In this document: piece by piece, positions 35,893-45,792 of the stretch
Numbering within the stretch: position 1 is the stretch's first letter
Layout: each line of letters opens with the position of its first letter
Assembly (NCBI RefSeq): GCF_001676615.1
Contig: NZ_LYXZ01000008.1
Coordinates: 17,907-81,906 of the forward strand
Source of the DNA: Labrys sp. WJW
Lineage (GTDB): Bacteria > Pseudomonadota > Alphaproteobacteria > Rhizobiales > Labraceae
DNA: 64,000 bases
Direction of reading: 5' to 3'
Made by a program: the position numbers and the translations under genes
The notes under the pieces: model-generated
The model's input: only the letters and a program-made list of their open reading frames with translations
The model's database searches: none
What the model was told of the DNA's origin: nothing

Positions 35893-38766
35893 TCAGGATC
35901 CCGCCGCAGCCGGCGGGGTTGAAGGCTTGGCGGCGGCCGGCTCCGCGGCAGGAGCATCCGCCTCGGGCTGGTCACCCTTGAGTCTGGCGGTCATCGCCGC
36001 CTGCAGTTCGGGCTCGAACAGGATCACCCGCTGCGGGGGCGCCGCGGCGCCCTGGCCCTGCAGGCGGATACCCTTGGCCTTGAAATTCTTGAAGATACGG
36101 GCGAGCAGGTCGCTCTTGACGGCAACCTGCGTCTCCATGCTGGCGACCATCACAATGAGTTCGAATTCCAGTCCTGCATCCATGGAGGTCATGTAGACCT
36201 GGGGCCTCGGCGTCGGCAGGATACGCGGATCGTCCTCCGGCGCGGCCAGCATGGCTGCCTTCACCGCGTCGATGTCGCTGTCATAGAGCACGGTCAGGGC
36301 GATGCGCAGCCGGCTCCAGGTATTGCCATAGACCCAGTTCTTCACCGAGCCGGTGATCAGGGTCGAATTGGGAATGATCAGCGTGGCGCGATCATAGGTC
36401 TCCAGCGTGGTCGAGCGCACGGAGATGCGGCGGACATAGCCCTCCTCGCCGGCGGCGGCGATGATGTCGCCGACCCGGATCGGTCTTTCGGCCAGCAGGA
36501 TCAGGCCGGAGACGAAATTGCCGGCGATGCCCTGCAAGCCAAGACCCAGACCGACCGACAGACCACCGGCGACGATGCCGATATTCTGCCAGCTCACGCC
36601 GATCTCGGACAGGCCGGCCGAAATGGCGAGGATGAAGCCGAGATAGCCGATGATGGTGGCGATCGAGTTCTGCACGCCCGAATCGAGGGAGGTGCGCGGC
36701 AAGAGCGTGTTGCCGAGCCAGCCCCGGATCAGGCGCATCACCGCCCAGATGATGATGAACAGCATCACGCCGCTGATGATCGACGAGGGCGAGATCGTCA
36801 GCTCGCCGATCTTGAAGCCGAAATAGGCGCGCTGGATCGCCGGGGCCATGTCGGTCGAATAGAGGCCGAAGGGCAGGCCGAGGCTGCCGACGGCAAAGGC
36901 GATGATCAGGAAGCGCAGGACGCCGGAGAGCAGGGTCGCCCCGAAGGTGACCTGCTTGGCGGTGACGCCGATGGTACTCGCCACCGCACGGCGACGGTCG
37001 ACGTCCGAGATCAGCCGTTCGGTCAAAGCCGAATCGACCAGGGTGGTGAGCAGATAGCTTGCCGCCACCACGCACAGGACGAGCAGCGGAAAGACCGCCG
37101 CCGCCACGGCGAGCGTGCTGTAGCCGAGAGCAAGGCATACGGCCATCACCAGCACGGAGAGCCACCCGATCGGCCTGAGTATGTCGAGCCCGGTCAGATC
37201 CTCGTCGGGCGCCAGTGTACGGCCGTCCACCACCGTTGGCGGGGCGCTGCGGAGGCGGATGAGCAGGGAAACGATGATGGCGAGATAGAGGATGGCCGAA
37301 ATCGTCTCGCGCGCCACGCTGAGGGAGGGATCAGCGTGGAGATGCTCGATGACGCCATTCAGGAGAACGGACAGGCCCAGCGCCACGGCGAGCCAGCCCA
37401 TGCGCCGTCCGATGCGGCGGACGGCCCAGTCGCTCAGGGGCAGCAGGCGCAATTCGGCGTGGCCCTCGGCCAGCACGGCCTGCGCCAGGGCCCACAGGCC
37501 GAAGCCGATCGAGGAGGCAGCGATCAGGCTCGAGCCGTAATCGGCAAGCACCTTCTCCGGCAGGAGCCCGGAAAAACCGAAGGCCAGCATCGTCACGGTG
37601 ATACCGACCGGCACGCCGAGCATGATGTGGGCGATGCCGAGCACCGCATCGAGCGAGGCGACGTAGCGTCGCGAGGCCCGCTTGCTGCGCGGCAGCCGGG
37701 CGCGCCAGCGCTGGATGCGCAGCCGCAGGAACTGTGTGACGGCATAGCCGATGGCGATGGTCAGCAGGAAGATGGCGATGCTGGTGGAATTGACCTTCGA
37801 CACCAGATAGCTGCTGTGATCCGAGAACGCGTTCCTCGCCAACTCCCCGGCCCTGGGCAGGTTTTCCAGCACTGGAATCCAGAATTCGCCGGAGAAAGGG
37901 CTGTTGCCGCTCTTGAGGAGGCGGCCCGTGAGCTGCTCGCGCTGCCGCTCGGTGATGGCATTGGAGAGGTTTGCCGCCCGAGTGGACTGGTCTCCCGCCA
38001 CCTTGACCACATCGGTGAGCTGCTTTTGCAGATTGCCCTGCGTGCTGCGCGTCTCGGCGATGTCGGCGCTTTCGGACGGATCTGGATCCCCCAGCTTTGC
38101 CAACCTCGCCTTGGACTGATCCAGCAAGGGGGAGACCGTCGCTTGCAGTGCCGAGAGGTTGGTGATGGCCGTATCCACCGTGCTGCGCAACTCATCCAGC
38201 GTCTTCGACGCGTTCTCCTGATCGGCAGGTAAGCTGGTCAGAGTCGCCTCCACCCCGTCGAGCGACTTCTGTTCCTTGGCCAGTGCATTATTGAAGGGGC
38301 GGACGGTAATGGTGTTGCCCAGCTGATCGGCGCGCGAAATCTGCTTTTGCGTCTCGGCGGCAACATCGTTGAGCTTGGCGAGCAGGTCGGAAGCCGCCTT
38401 GCGGGCGTCGGTCGTGGCCTTGGCCTCGGGCGGGTCGACCGGCTTGGGCTGCGGGGGGAAAGCGTCCAGTGCTGCCTTGGCCTTGTCGCGGGCCGGGATG
38501 ATGCTGCCCAGCAAGGCGACGAGATCGGCACGCCTCCTGCTGACCGTCTCGCGCAGGTCCTGCAGGGATTTCTGCGCCTCCTCGCCATTGTCGGTAATGG
38601 TGGCGAGCTGGGTCGCGATGTCGTCGAGAGACTTCTTGTCGAGACTCAACCCTGTCTGGAAACCCGTCAGGGCCAGGTCGTCCTGCGCCCTCGCCGCCAT
38701 GGGCGCAGCCAGGAGCGTGAAAAGCAGGCTGCAGAGCAGCAGAAGGCGGGAAAGCGAACGAAACAT
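35893..38766 (-). CDS. Large mechanosensitive channel, DUF3772-MscS type
   Basis: This 957-aa MscS-family channel resembles MscK/YbdG-like giants. A signal peptide (LLLLCSLLFTLLAAPMAARA) leads into a long periplasmic coiled-coil region (about residues 28-310) that includes the DUF3772 part. About nine to eleven membrane helices follow. The MscS pore helix and beta domain are at GIVAGGLSVGLGLGLQGIAGNFVSGLILLAERPIRVGD near 745 and ISVRSTTLETYDRATLIIPNS near 800. It protects against hypo-osmotic shock by opening under membrane tension. The C-terminal 50 residues are Ala/Pro-rich and low in complexity. It is the first gene of a three-gene minus-strand group. Confidence 0.95.
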   Translation of the reverse strand: MFRSLSRLLLLCSLLFTLLAAPMAARAQDDLALTGFQTGLSLDKKSLDDIATQLATITDNGEEAQKSLQDLRETVSRRRADLVALLGSIIPARDKAKAALDAFPPQPKPVDPPEAKATTDARKAASDLLAKLNDVAAETQKQISRADQLGNTITVRPFNNALAKEQKSLDGVEATLTSLPADQENASKTLDELRSTVDTAITNLSALQATVSPLLDQSKARLAKLGDPDPSESADIAETRSTQGNLQKQLTDVVKVAGDQSTRAANLSNAITERQREQLTGRLLKSGNSPFSGEFWIPVLENLPRAGELARNAFSDHSSYLVSKVNSTSIAIFLLTIAIGYAVTQFLRLRIQRWRARLPRSKRASRRYVASLDAVLGIAHIMLGVPVGITVTMLAFGFSGLLPEKVLADYGSSLIAASSIGFGLWALAQAVLAEGHAELRLLPLSDWAVRRIGRRMGWLAVALGLSVLLNGVIEHLHADPSLSVARETISAILYLAIIVSLLIRLRSAPPTVVDGRTLAPDEDLTGLDILRPIGWLSVLVMAVCLALGYSTLAVAAAVFPLLVLCVVAASYLLTTLVDSALTERLISDVDRRRAVASTIGVTAKQVTFGATLLSGVLRFLIIAFAVGSLGLPFGLYSTDMAPAIQRAYFGFKIGELTISPSSIISGVMLFIIIWAVMRLIRGWLGNTLLPRTSLDSGVQNSIATIIGYLGFILAISAGLSEIGVSWQNIGIVAGGLSVGLGLGLQGIAGNFVSGLILLAERPIRVGDIIAAAGEEGYVRRISVRSTTLETYDRATLIIPNSTLITGSVKNWVYGNTWSRLRIALTVLYDSDIDAVKAAMLAAPEDDPRILPTPRPQVYMTSMDAGLEFELIVMVASMETQVAVKSDLLARIFKNFKAKGIRLQGQGAAAPPQRVILFEPELQAAMTARLKGDQPEADAPAAEPAAAKPSTPPAAAGS

Positions 38767-38780
38767 GGCGCGAAACTAGA

Positions 38781-38879
38781 GTGTTTTGCGCTTCGGTGGA
38801 ATTACCAAGAAGCGCAAACACGTATCGAAACGGGGGACCAGAGCAAAGGAGCGTTTCCGCTGGGCCGGCCTTGCTCTAG
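38781..38879 (-). repeat. 99-bp double-hairpin dispersed repeat, copy 4
   Basis: Reversed unit relative to copies 1 and 2: GTGTTTTGCGCTTC ... GAAGCGCAAACACG, TATCGAAAC, then AGAGCAAAGGAGCGTTTCC with a facing TTGCTCTA end. It lies just upstream of the MscS gene and may carry or displace its promoter. Confidence 0.85.
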
Positions 38880-38949
38880 AGGCTGTTGCCGCCTGATGGA
38901 AGAATTTGCGGGCGGCATTATGGCGTAGAAACCGTTTTAGGCATCAAAG

Positions 38950-39426
38950 TCAGCCCGCCGGCGCCCTCAACTCGAAGATATCGAGAGCGTATGGGCCGAC
39001 ATCCTTTTCGAGATGGCGCCATCCCAACCCCGCGTAGAAGGCACGCTTGTCGCTCTCGGCGCAAAGATAGGCCTGGGCGAAACCACGGCTGAAGGCCAGC
39101 TCCGCCGCAGCCGCCACGATGGCGGCACCATGCCTCCGGCGACGGAATTCCGGCTCGATCCACACCGCGGCGACCCAGGGTGTCAGGGCCGGTCGTTCTT
39201 CCAGATCGCTGGCGATCAGCGAGGCCGTGCCGACGAAGTCGTCGCCCCGGTGAGCCACCAGACAGGCCGGCAACACTTCCGTGGTCGTCAGGTTTTCTGC
39301 GAACAGGCCCGCCACGGTCTCGAGGCTCTCGCCCTGTTCCTGCCACCAGGCCCGCCAGACGCGGTCGGCGACCGCCTCGAGGAAATGGGGTTGGTCACGC
39401 AGGTCGGAAATCTCGATGGTGCTCAC
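38950..39426 (-). CDS. GNAT-family acetyltransferase 1
   Basis: This is a 158-aa GNAT enzyme that transfers an acyl group from acyl-CoA to an unidentified amine. The acetyl-CoA site is in VAAVWIEPEFRRRRHGAAIVAAAAELA (about residues 85-112), with the R/Q-x-x-G-x-G/A loop, and CAESDKRAFYAGLGWRHLE near 125 is the usual C-terminal strand-helix. The start is ambiguous: GTG at 39426 gives STIEIS as N-terminus, while TTG at 39432 overlaps the stop of the preceding GNAT gene. The two GNAT genes are back-to-back and probably co-transcribed with the BKACE gene. Confidence 0.88.
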   Translation of the reverse strand: MSTIEISDLRDQPHFLEAVADRVWRAWWQEQGESLETVAGLFAENLTTTEVLPACLVAHRGDDFVGTASLIASDLEERPALTPWVAAVWIEPEFRRRRHGAAIVAAAAELAFSRGFAQAYLCAESDKRAFYAGLGWRHLEKDVGPYALDIFELRAPAG

Positions 39427-39428
39427 AT

Positions 39429-39902
39429 TCAATTCTTTTCGATCAGATCGATGAAACCCGGCTCGTCCAGCACCAGGAAGCGATCATGGTCGAGCGTGCG
39501 GAAACCGTGCCGCCGATAGAAGCGCAGGCCCGCTTCGTTGCCGGCATCGAGGTCAAGCCGCATGAAACGCGCACCGCGCTCGCGGCCACGGCGGGCCGCC
39601 TCCGCCAGGAGCTGGATGCCGATATGTTCGTTACGCCGCTGTGGCGCGACATAGAGGTCGACCACGAAGACACCATTGGCGCCGCGCCAGGTCGAAAAAC
39701 TGTCCTGGTGCACCAGATAGCCCGCGAGGCCCCCTTCCGGCGGCTCCGCAACGACGATGCCGATGCTCGGCGTGGCACTGAAAGCCTCGGCACGCAGAAT
39801 GTCGCCCGTCGTGCCGACCTTGACCCCGAACAGGGCCGCAAGCTCGCCCACCATCGCAGCGACGGCATCGCAATCCTCCGGCGCGGCAGGGCGAATCAGC
39901 AT
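39429..39902 (-). CDS. GNAT-family acetyltransferase 2
   Basis: This 157-aa GNAT protein starts MLIRPAAPEDCDAVAAMVGELAAL. Its CoA-binding motif is VVDLYVAPQRRNEHIGIQLLAEAARRGRERGA near residue 78, followed by LDAGNEAGLRFYRRHGF. Its ATG shares one base with the stop of the BKACE gene (TGATG), so it is likely translated by coupling. The substrate is unknown; with a beta-keto acid cleavage enzyme upstream, an amino or amine intermediate of the same pathway is a reasonable guess. Confidence 0.9.
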   Translation of the reverse strand: MLIRPAAPEDCDAVAAMVGELAALFGVKVGTTGDILRAEAFSATPSIGIVVAEPPEGGLAGYLVHQDSFSTWRGANGVFVVDLYVAPQRRNEHIGIQLLAEAARRGRERGARFMRLDLDAGNEAGLRFYRRHGFRTLDHDRFLVLDEPGFIDLIEKN

Positions 39903-40813
39903 CAGCGCGGCCGGATGCCGATGATGGCGCGCGCCTCGTCCGGCGTGGCGATGGCGAGGCCCAGTTCCTCCAGGATGGTGCGGATCTTGGTAACCTGCTG
40001 GGCGTTGGAGGTGGCGAGCTGGCCCTTGCCGATCCACAGATTATCTTCCAGACCGACGCGGACATGGCCGCCCATCACCGCCGCCATGGTGCCGAGCGCC
40101 ATCTGGTTGCGGCCGGCCGCCAGCATCGACCACTCATAGTCCTTGCCGAACAGCTTGTCGGCCGTGCGGCGCATGTCGACCACGCTGTCGGGATTGGCGC
40201 CGATGCCGCCGAGGATGCCGAGCACGGTCTGCACGAAGAGCGGCGGCGTCACCAGCTTGCGGTCGAGGAAATGAGCCAGCGTATAGAGGTGGCCGACATC
40301 GTAGCATTCGAATTCGAAGCGCGTGCCGAGCGGGCCCATCGTGGTGAGGATGTGCTCGATATCGGCCAGCGTGTTCTTGAACATGCCGCCGCGCGTCGCT
40401 TCCAGGAACGGCACCTCCCAGTCATGCTTCCACTCGCGCGGGCGATCCAGCATCGGATAGAGCCCGAAATTCATGGTGCCGAGATTGAGCGAGCACATTT
40501 CCGGCTGCAGGCTCGCCGGCCCCTTCAGGCGCTCCTCGATGCTCATGCGGGCCGAACCGCCGGTGGTGATGTTGACGATGGCGTTCGTCGCCTGCCGGAT
40601 GCGGGGCACGAACTGCTCGAAGACGGTCACATCGGGCGTGGGCGCCCCCGTCTCGGGATCGCGCGCATGGAGATGCAGCACGGCAGCCCCGGCCTCCGCC
40701 GCCCCGATGGCGGAGGCGGCAATCTCGTCCGGCGTCACCGGCAGATGCGGCGACATGGAGGGGGTGTGGATCGAGCCGGTGATCGCGCAGGAAATGACGA
40801 CTTTATTGGCCAT
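39902..40813 (-). CDS. Beta-keto acid cleavage enzyme (BKACE, Kce family)
   Basis: This 303-aa enzyme belongs to the family of 3-keto-5-aminohexanoate cleavage enzyme, which condenses a beta-keto acid with acetyl-CoA to give acetoacetate and a new CoA ester, in a Zn-dependent reaction. Visible family features are CAITGSIHTPSMSPHLPVTP near the N-terminus, AAVLHLHARDPETGAPTPD with the metal-binding HLH near residue 47, ITTGGSARMSIEERL near 83 and the late GGHVRVGLEDNLWIGKGQLA near 245. The ATG at 40813 is chosen over a GTG nine bases upstream. The exact beta-keto acid cannot be deduced. The GNAT genes downstream overlap or abut it. Confidence 0.93.
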   Translation of the reverse strand: MANKVVISCAITGSIHTPSMSPHLPVTPDEIAASAIGAAEAGAAVLHLHARDPETGAPTPDVTVFEQFVPRIRQATNAIVNITTGGSARMSIEERLKGPASLQPEMCSLNLGTMNFGLYPMLDRPREWKHDWEVPFLEATRGGMFKNTLADIEHILTTMGPLGTRFEFECYDVGHLYTLAHFLDRKLVTPPLFVQTVLGILGGIGANPDSVVDMRRTADKLFGKDYEWSMLAAGRNQMALGTMAAVMGGHVRVGLEDNLWIGKGQLATSNAQQVTKIRTILEELGLAIATPDEARAIIGIRPR

Positions 40814-40864
40814 GACGGGCACCTATGACTTTTGTCTTGTTTGATGGCGGATAGTTTTCAGGTC

Positions 40865-40952
40865 GTCATTGCGAGCGCAGCGAAGCAATCCAGTCTCTTA
40901 GAAGGTTTGCATTTTTCCGACTCCTGGATTGCTTCGCTGCGCTCGCAATGAC
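40865..40952. repeat. Dispersed palindromic repeat, GTCATTGCGAGC family, copy 2
   Basis: The arms GTCATTGCGAGCGCAGCGAA... (from 40865) and the exact complement ending at 40952 flank a roughly 30-base centre. It differs from copies 1 and 3 by compensating changes in both arms (GCAG/CTGC instead of GTAG/CTAC), which argues that the hairpin itself is conserved. Confidence 0.9.
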
Positions 40953-40974
40953 GAAATCCAATGCCGCAGCCCGG

Positions 40975-42327
40975 CTATGCTCCAATGTCCTTGAGGGCCT
41001 GGCGTAACGATACCGCAAAGCGCCCGGCAATCTCGCCGAGTTCGGCGTCGGTGGCGTTATAGGGCGGCGCCAGGATCACGGTGTCACCCTTGATGCCGTC
41101 GACATTGCCGCCGGAGGGATAACAGATTAGCCCGTTGGCGAAGGCGCGCGAGCGGATCTTGAGGAATAGCGCCTTCTCTGCCGGGAAGGGTTCCTTGCTC
41201 TCCCGGTCCGCGACGATCTCGATGCCGGTGAAGAAGCCGCGGCCGCGGATATCGCCGATCTGGGCAATGCCGTGGAGGGCATCGGCCAGCGTGCGCTTGA
41301 ATTCCTCGCCCTTCACGGCGACGCGCTGCACCAGCCCGTCGCGCTCGACAATGCGCTGCACGGCGACACCGGCGGCGCAGGCGGCTGTGTGGCCGGTGAA
41401 GGTGTGGCCGGTCTGCGGCCCGCCGTCGACGGCATTGATCGGCTCGGCGACCCTGTCGGAATAGACGGCGGCCCCGAGCGGCAGGTAGCCCCCGCCCAAG
41501 CCCTTGGCCACCGTCATGATGTCGGGGAAGACGCCGTCATGCTCGAGCGCACGCCAGGTGCCGCAGCGCCCGGCCCCGCACATCACCTCGTCGGCAATCA
41601 TCAGGACGCCATGGCGGTCGCAGATCTCGCGCACCTTCCTGGCATAGCCCGGCGGTGCCGGCACCACGCCACCGGCCGCCCCAACAACTGGTTCGAACAC
41701 GAAGGCGGCGACCCTGTCGGGGCCCAGTTCCAGGATCTTGTCTTCGAGTTCCTGCGCACAGGCCGCGCCGACATCCTCCGGCGCCACGCCAGCCGGCGGC
41801 CGGTAGACATTGGCGGGCGAGAGGCGCGGCACGTCGACGAGCGCGCCCTCGAAGGAGAGGCGGCGTTCGCGAAAACCCGAGAGCGCCAAGGCGCCCAGCG
41901 TGTTGCCGTGCCAGGAACGCTCACGCGAAATGAAGCGGCGCCGGCTCATCTCGCCGCGCGCCGCGAAATATTGCAAAGCCAGCTTTAGGGCCGATTCCAC
42001 CGCCTCAGAGCCGCCGGAGACGAACACCATCTGCTTGAGCGTGCCGCCGCAGAGCCGGCCGACGCGCTCGGTCAATTCCTCCAGGGGATCGGAGGTGAAA
42101 TTGTAGCGATAGCCATGGGCGATGCGGTCGAGCTGGTCCTTGATCGCCTGGTTGACCTCTTCATTGCCGTGGCCGAGGCAATAGACGGCGGGACCGCCCG
42201 AGCCGTCGAGATATTGCTTGCCGTCGACATCGGTGAGCACCAGGCCCTTGCCCCAGGCGATCTTCGGCAAGCCCGCCCCCGCCACCGAGGTCGATTCCGC
42301 GACGTCGCCCGCCATCTCCGTCTCCAT
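40975..42327 (-). CDS. Class III PLP-dependent aminotransferase
   Basis: This 450-aa omega-aminotransferase-type enzyme has [17 protein letters not shown] near residue 40, [20 protein letters not shown] near 100, the PLP-aspartate in [15 protein letters not shown] near 240 and the Schiff-base lysine in [17 protein letters not shown] near 275, followed by [15 protein letters not shown]. These enzymes move an amino group between omega-amino acids or amines and a keto acid. ATG at 42327 is favoured; ATG at 42315 with GGAG closer upstream is possible. It lies upstream of the BKACE gene in the same direction, separated by a palindromic repeat, so both may serve one amine or amino-acid catabolic route. 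Confidence 0.92.
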   Translation of the reverse strand: METEMAGDVAESTSVAGAGLPKIAWGKGLVLTDVDGKQYLDGSGGPAVYCLGHGNEEVNQAIKDQLDRIAHGYRYNFTSDPLEELTERVGRLCGGTLKQMVFVSGGSEAVESALKLALQYFAARGEMSRRRFISRERSWHGNTLGALALSGFRERRLSFEGALVDVPRLSPANVYRPPAGVAPEDVGAACAQELEDKILELGPDRVAAFVFEPVVGAAGGVVPAPPGYARKVREICDRHGVLMIADEVMCGAGRCGTWRALEHDGVFPDIMTVAKGLGGGYLPLGAAVYSDRVAEPINAVDGGPQTGHTFTGHTAACAAGVAVQRIVERDGLVQRVAVKGEEFKRTLADALHGIAQIGDIRGRGFFTGIEIVADRESKEPFPAEKALFLKIRSRAFANGLICYPSGGNVDGIKGDTVILAPPYNATDAELGEIAGRFAVSLRQALKDIGA

Positions 42328-42575
42328 TCCCAAGATCGAGCGCCTCTCATGGCGCCTTGGCCCGCGCTTTCGGCACGACACTTTGTAGGACATATGGAAG
42401 GGGGGATCGGCAAGCGTCAAGCGTGGCAAAGCCGCGCGCCAGCTACCCAGTCAGCGATCGATCGCTAACATTGTCCATCCCCCGACAGGACGGCGCTTCG
42501 GCGCTACTTGATCTTGCGCCATATTCCACGCATGGTCCGCTCTTTCGCCGGCAAAGGCGGCTTGGGGCACTTTTC

Positions 42576-43877
42576 ATGAATATCGATATTGCCAAGAGGG
42601 TGTATGATCGGACTTGGAAGCTCGATCCGATCGTCCGCAGCCTCCTGGACACGGACTTCTACAAGCTCCTGATGCTGCAGCCCATCCATGCCCGGCATGA
42701 GAATGTGCGCACCACCTTCACCGTGATCAACCGCACCAAGTCGATCAACCTGGCCGATGTGATCGACGAGAAGGAACTGCGTGACCAGCTCGACCACGCC
42801 CGCACGCTGCGCTTCGGCAAGCGCGAGCTGATCTGGCTGCGCGGCAACACCTTCTACGGCAAGCAGCAGATCTTCCGGCCCGAATTCCTCGACTGGCTCG
42901 CCGATTTCAGCCTGCCCGACTACGATCTGCGCATCGAGAACGGCGATTATGTGCTCGAATTCGACGCGCCCTGGAGCCAGGCCACCATGTGGGAGGTTCC
43001 GGCACTCGCCATCATCAACGAGCTTAAATCCAGGGCCGCCACCCGTTCCATGGGCCGCTTCGAGCTCGACATCCTCTATGCCCGCGCCAAGGCCAAGCTG
43101 TGGGACAAGATCGAGCGGCTGAAGAAGCTGGAAAACCTGAAGATCTCCGATTTCGGCACCAGGAGGCGCCATTCCTTCCTGTGGCAGAGCTGGTGCGTGG
43201 AGGCGATGAAGGAGGGGCTGGGCAACGCCTTCGTCGGCACCTCCAACGTGCTGCTCGCCATGAACAACGACCTGGAATCGATCGGCACCAACGCCCATGA
43301 GCTGCCCATGGTCTATGCGGCGCTGTGCGAGGAGGACGGTTGCCTGCGCGAATCGCCCTACAAGGTGCTGGAGATGTGGCGCGACTTCTATGACGGCAAT
43401 CTCCTGATCGTGCTGCCCGACACCTTCGGCACCGCCGCCTTCCTGGAGCGTGCGCCGGACTGGGTGGCCGACTGGACCGGCATGCGCCCCGATTCCAAGC
43501 CGATCCAGCAGGCCGGCGAGGAGATCATCGCCTGGTACAGGGCGCGGGGCCGTGACCCGGCCAAGAAGCTGATCATCTTCTCCGACGGCCTCGACATCGA
43601 TTCCATCGAGACCGCCCACAGGAACTTCAACGGCCGCATGCGCCCCTCCTATGGCTGGGGCACCAATCTCACCAACGACTTCCGCGGCTGCGGCTCGCAC
43701 CCCATCCCGCTGCTCGATCCGATCTCGCTGGTGTGCAAGATCACCTCGGTCAACGGCAAGCCGGCGGTGAAGCTTTCGGACAACCTCGCCAAGGCCACCG
43801 GCGGGAAAGTAGCGATCGATCGCTATCTGAAGGTGTTCGGTGAGGAAGGGCGGGGGGTGCAGGCGGTGAGCGTATAA
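42576..43877 (+). CDS. pncB: Nicotinate phosphoribosyltransferase
   Basis: This 433-aa enzyme of the NAD salvage (Preiss-Handler) pathway makes nicotinate mononucleotide from nicotinate and PRPP with [18 protein letters not shown] near residue 23 matches the family opening. [15 protein letters not shown] near 190 holds the active-site histidine that becomes phosphorylated, [13 protein letters not shown] follows near 220, and [13 protein letters not shown] near 330 and [10 protein letters not shown] mark the phosphate-binding loops. It is transcribed alone, divergent from the aminotransferase gene. Confidence 0.97.
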   Translation: MNIDIAKRVYDRTWKLDPIVRSLLDTDFYKLLMLQPIHARHENVRTTFTVINRTKSINLADVIDEKELRDQLDHARTLRFGKRELIWLRGNTFYGKQQIFRPEFLDWLADFSLPDYDLRIENGDYVLEFDAPWSQATMWEVPALAIINELKSRAATRSMGRFELDILYARAKAKLWDKIERLKKLENLKISDFGTRRRHSFLWQSWCVEAMKEGLGNAFVGTSNVLLAMNNDLESIGTNAHELPMVYAALCEEDGCLRESPYKVLEMWRDFYDGNLLIVLPDTFGTAAFLERAPDWVADWTGMRPDSKPIQQAGEEIIAWYRARGRDPAKKLIIFSDGLDIDSIETAHRNFNGRMRPSYGWGTNLTNDFRGCGSHPIPLLDPISLVCKITSVNGKPAVKLSDNLAKATGGKVAIDRYLKVFGEEGRGVQAVSV

Positions 43878-43915
43878 CCCACGGCCTGCACGGAACATGA
43901 CCCTTAGGGTCTGCG

Positions 43916-44848
43916 TCACTCCGACAGTTCGACCGCCACCGGCCGTCCCAACGGCCGTTTCAGCATCTGCGCAGCAATCACGCCGGCCAGCACCAGCCCA
44001 CCTCCGATGACGTGGTAGGAGCGGATCGGCTCGCCCAGCATGACGATGGCGGCGAGCGCCGTGAACACCGGCAGCAGGTTAAGGAAAATGGCGCAGCGGC
44101 TGGGGCCGAGCTGCTCGACGCCACGGATCCACAGCACCGGCAGCACCACCGAGGCGGCACAGCCGGCATAGGCGATCAGCGGCAGGGTTTCCATGTTGAG
44201 GGCGCGCAGCGGCGCCGGCGTCGCCAGCAAGGCCGGGAACATCACCGCCAGCGAGCAGAGCGCCTGCATATAGGTCGACTGCCAGCCCGACACAGGCAGG
44301 TTCCAGCGCTTGAGCAGCACCGAATAGAGGGCATAGACGAAGCCTGCCAGCAGCATCAGGGCGTCGCCGGGGTGCACGCCATCCCGGGCCAGGCTGCCGA
44401 GATCGCCGGCGCTGACGAGATAGACGATGCCGACGATCGACAGGACCCCGCCGCCGACCATGCCGATGGTCGGCCGCTCGCCCAGCATCAGCGCACTCAA
44501 GGCCACGGTCAGCAGGGGCGACAATGCAGTGAACACCGCCATGTTGGTCGCCGTGGTCGACCCCGCTGCGAGATAGGACAGGCTCTGGAACAGGCACATG
44601 GCCAGGAAGCCGAGCACGGCGAATTCGCCGAGATGACGCCACAACACCGCCCGGTTGCGCCAGGCCGGCAGGCCGACGAAGAGGGTCATCAGGCCGATTG
44701 CCAGGACGAGGCGATAGAAAGTGATGGCTTGCGGCCCGATGGCATGGGCCGACAGCCTGGAGACGATGACGTTGCCCGCCCACAGGACGATGGCGAAGAA
44801 GGGATAGAGCAAGGCGAGAGGTTTGGAGGAAGAGGATTTAGAAGACAT
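43916..44848 (-). CDS. EamA/DMT-family transporter
   Basis: This 310-aa membrane protein has ten predicted helices arranged as two EamA repeats: LYPFFAIVLWAGNVIVSRL to LGERPTIGMVGGGVLSIVGIVYLVSA, and ALMLLAGFVYALYSVLLKRW to MLGEPIRSYHVIGGGLVLAGVIAAQML. DMT transporters export metabolites or take up small solutes; the substrate is unknown. The AraC-type regulator gene is divergent with 89 bp between the starts, a common regulator-exporter arrangement. Confidence 0.93.
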   Translation of the reverse strand: MSSKSSSSKPLALLYPFFAIVLWAGNVIVSRLSAHAIGPQAITFYRLVLAIGLMTLFVGLPAWRNRAVLWRHLGEFAVLGFLAMCLFQSLSYLAAGSTTATNMAVFTALSPLLTVALSALMLGERPTIGMVGGGVLSIVGIVYLVSAGDLGSLARDGVHPGDALMLLAGFVYALYSVLLKRWNLPVSGWQSTYMQALCSLAVMFPALLATPAPLRALNMETLPLIAYAGCAASVVLPVLWIRGVEQLGPSRCAIFLNLLPVFTALAAIVMLGEPIRSYHVIGGGLVLAGVIAAQMLKRPLGRPVAVELSE

Positions 44849-44937
44849 GGCGCACCCGTGGAATGGAGGGGCGGAAACTGCCTCTTTTCACCGCGTCCGT
44901 CTCACGCTAATCTAACATCTACTATCGTGATTGGGAC

Positions 44938-45711
44938 ATGCTGGACGACCACACCACCCGCCACCTCGCTTTCCACGACACCGAGCGCGCCGTCGTGGCG
45001 ATGGAGATCGATTATCCCGACGGTTCCGATACCGGCTGGCATGCCCATCCGCGCGCGCAACTGCTCTACGCCATCCAGGGCGTGATGATCGTGCGCTCGC
45101 AGGCCGGCAGCTGGGTGGTGCCGCCCAACCGGGCCGTCTGGCTGGTCGGGGGCCTGGAGCACGAAGTGCGCATGTGCGGCAAGGTCAAGATCCGCACCGT
45201 TTTCATCGATCCCACGGTCTCCGCTGCCCTGCCCAGCGACAATTGCGTGATCGCCGTCTCGCCCCTGCTGCGCGAGCTGATCGTTGCGGCAGTCGCCATC
45301 CCGCTCGATCATCCCGCCAGCGGCCGTGATGAGAGGCTGGTGCAGCTGCTGCTCGACGAGCTCAGACTTCTCGATGTCCTGCCGCTTCATCTGCCGATGC
45401 CGAGGGATGTCCGCCTGCGCACCGTCTGCCGACATCTGATCGCCCATCCCGAAAACGAGGAAACGGCGCAGGACTGGGCTGCGCGCCTCGGCATCACCGC
45501 CAAGACGGTGCACCGGCTGTTCGCCAGCCAGACGGGGCTCACCTTCGGCCAATGGCGCCAGCAGGCCCGGCTGCTCTTCGCCCTGGAGCAACTGGCCGCA
45601 GGCGCCCGCATCATCGATGTCGTCTATGACAGCGGCTATGCGAGCCAGAGTGCCTTCACCGCGATGTTCCGCCGGCATTTCGGCATGCCCCCCAGCGAGT
45701 TCTATCGGTGA
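44938..45711 (+). CDS. AraC-family transcriptional regulator with cupin domain
   Basis: This 257-aa regulator has an N-terminal cupin sensor domain (TGWHAHPRAQLLYAIQGVMIV, PPNRAVWLVGGLEHEV) and a C-terminal pair of helix-turn-helix motifs: TAQDWAARLGITAKTVHRLFASQTGLTFGQWR and IIDVVYDSGYASQSAFTAMFRRHFGMPPSEF, with the standard AraC/XylS ending. It probably controls the divergent EamA transporter gene, and perhaps the aldo-keto reductase gene 81 bp downstream. Confidence 0.94.
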   Translation: MLDDHTTRHLAFHDTERAVVAMEIDYPDGSDTGWHAHPRAQLLYAIQGVMIVRSQAGSWVVPPNRAVWLVGGLEHEVRMCGKVKIRTVFIDPTVSAALPSDNCVIAVSPLLRELIVAAVAIPLDHPASGRDERLVQLLLDELRLLDVLPLHLPMPRDVRLRTVCRHLIAHPENEETAQDWAARLGITAKTVHRLFASQTGLTFGQWRQQARLLFALEQLAAGARIIDVVYDSGYASQSAFTAMFRRHFGMPPSEFYR

Positions 45712-45792
45712 GGCATTCCCGAGAGCCGCGGGGCTTGCCAACGCCGCCTTCCTTGCTTCAAACAGGCGTCCTCCCTTTTCCGGATTCCTTTC

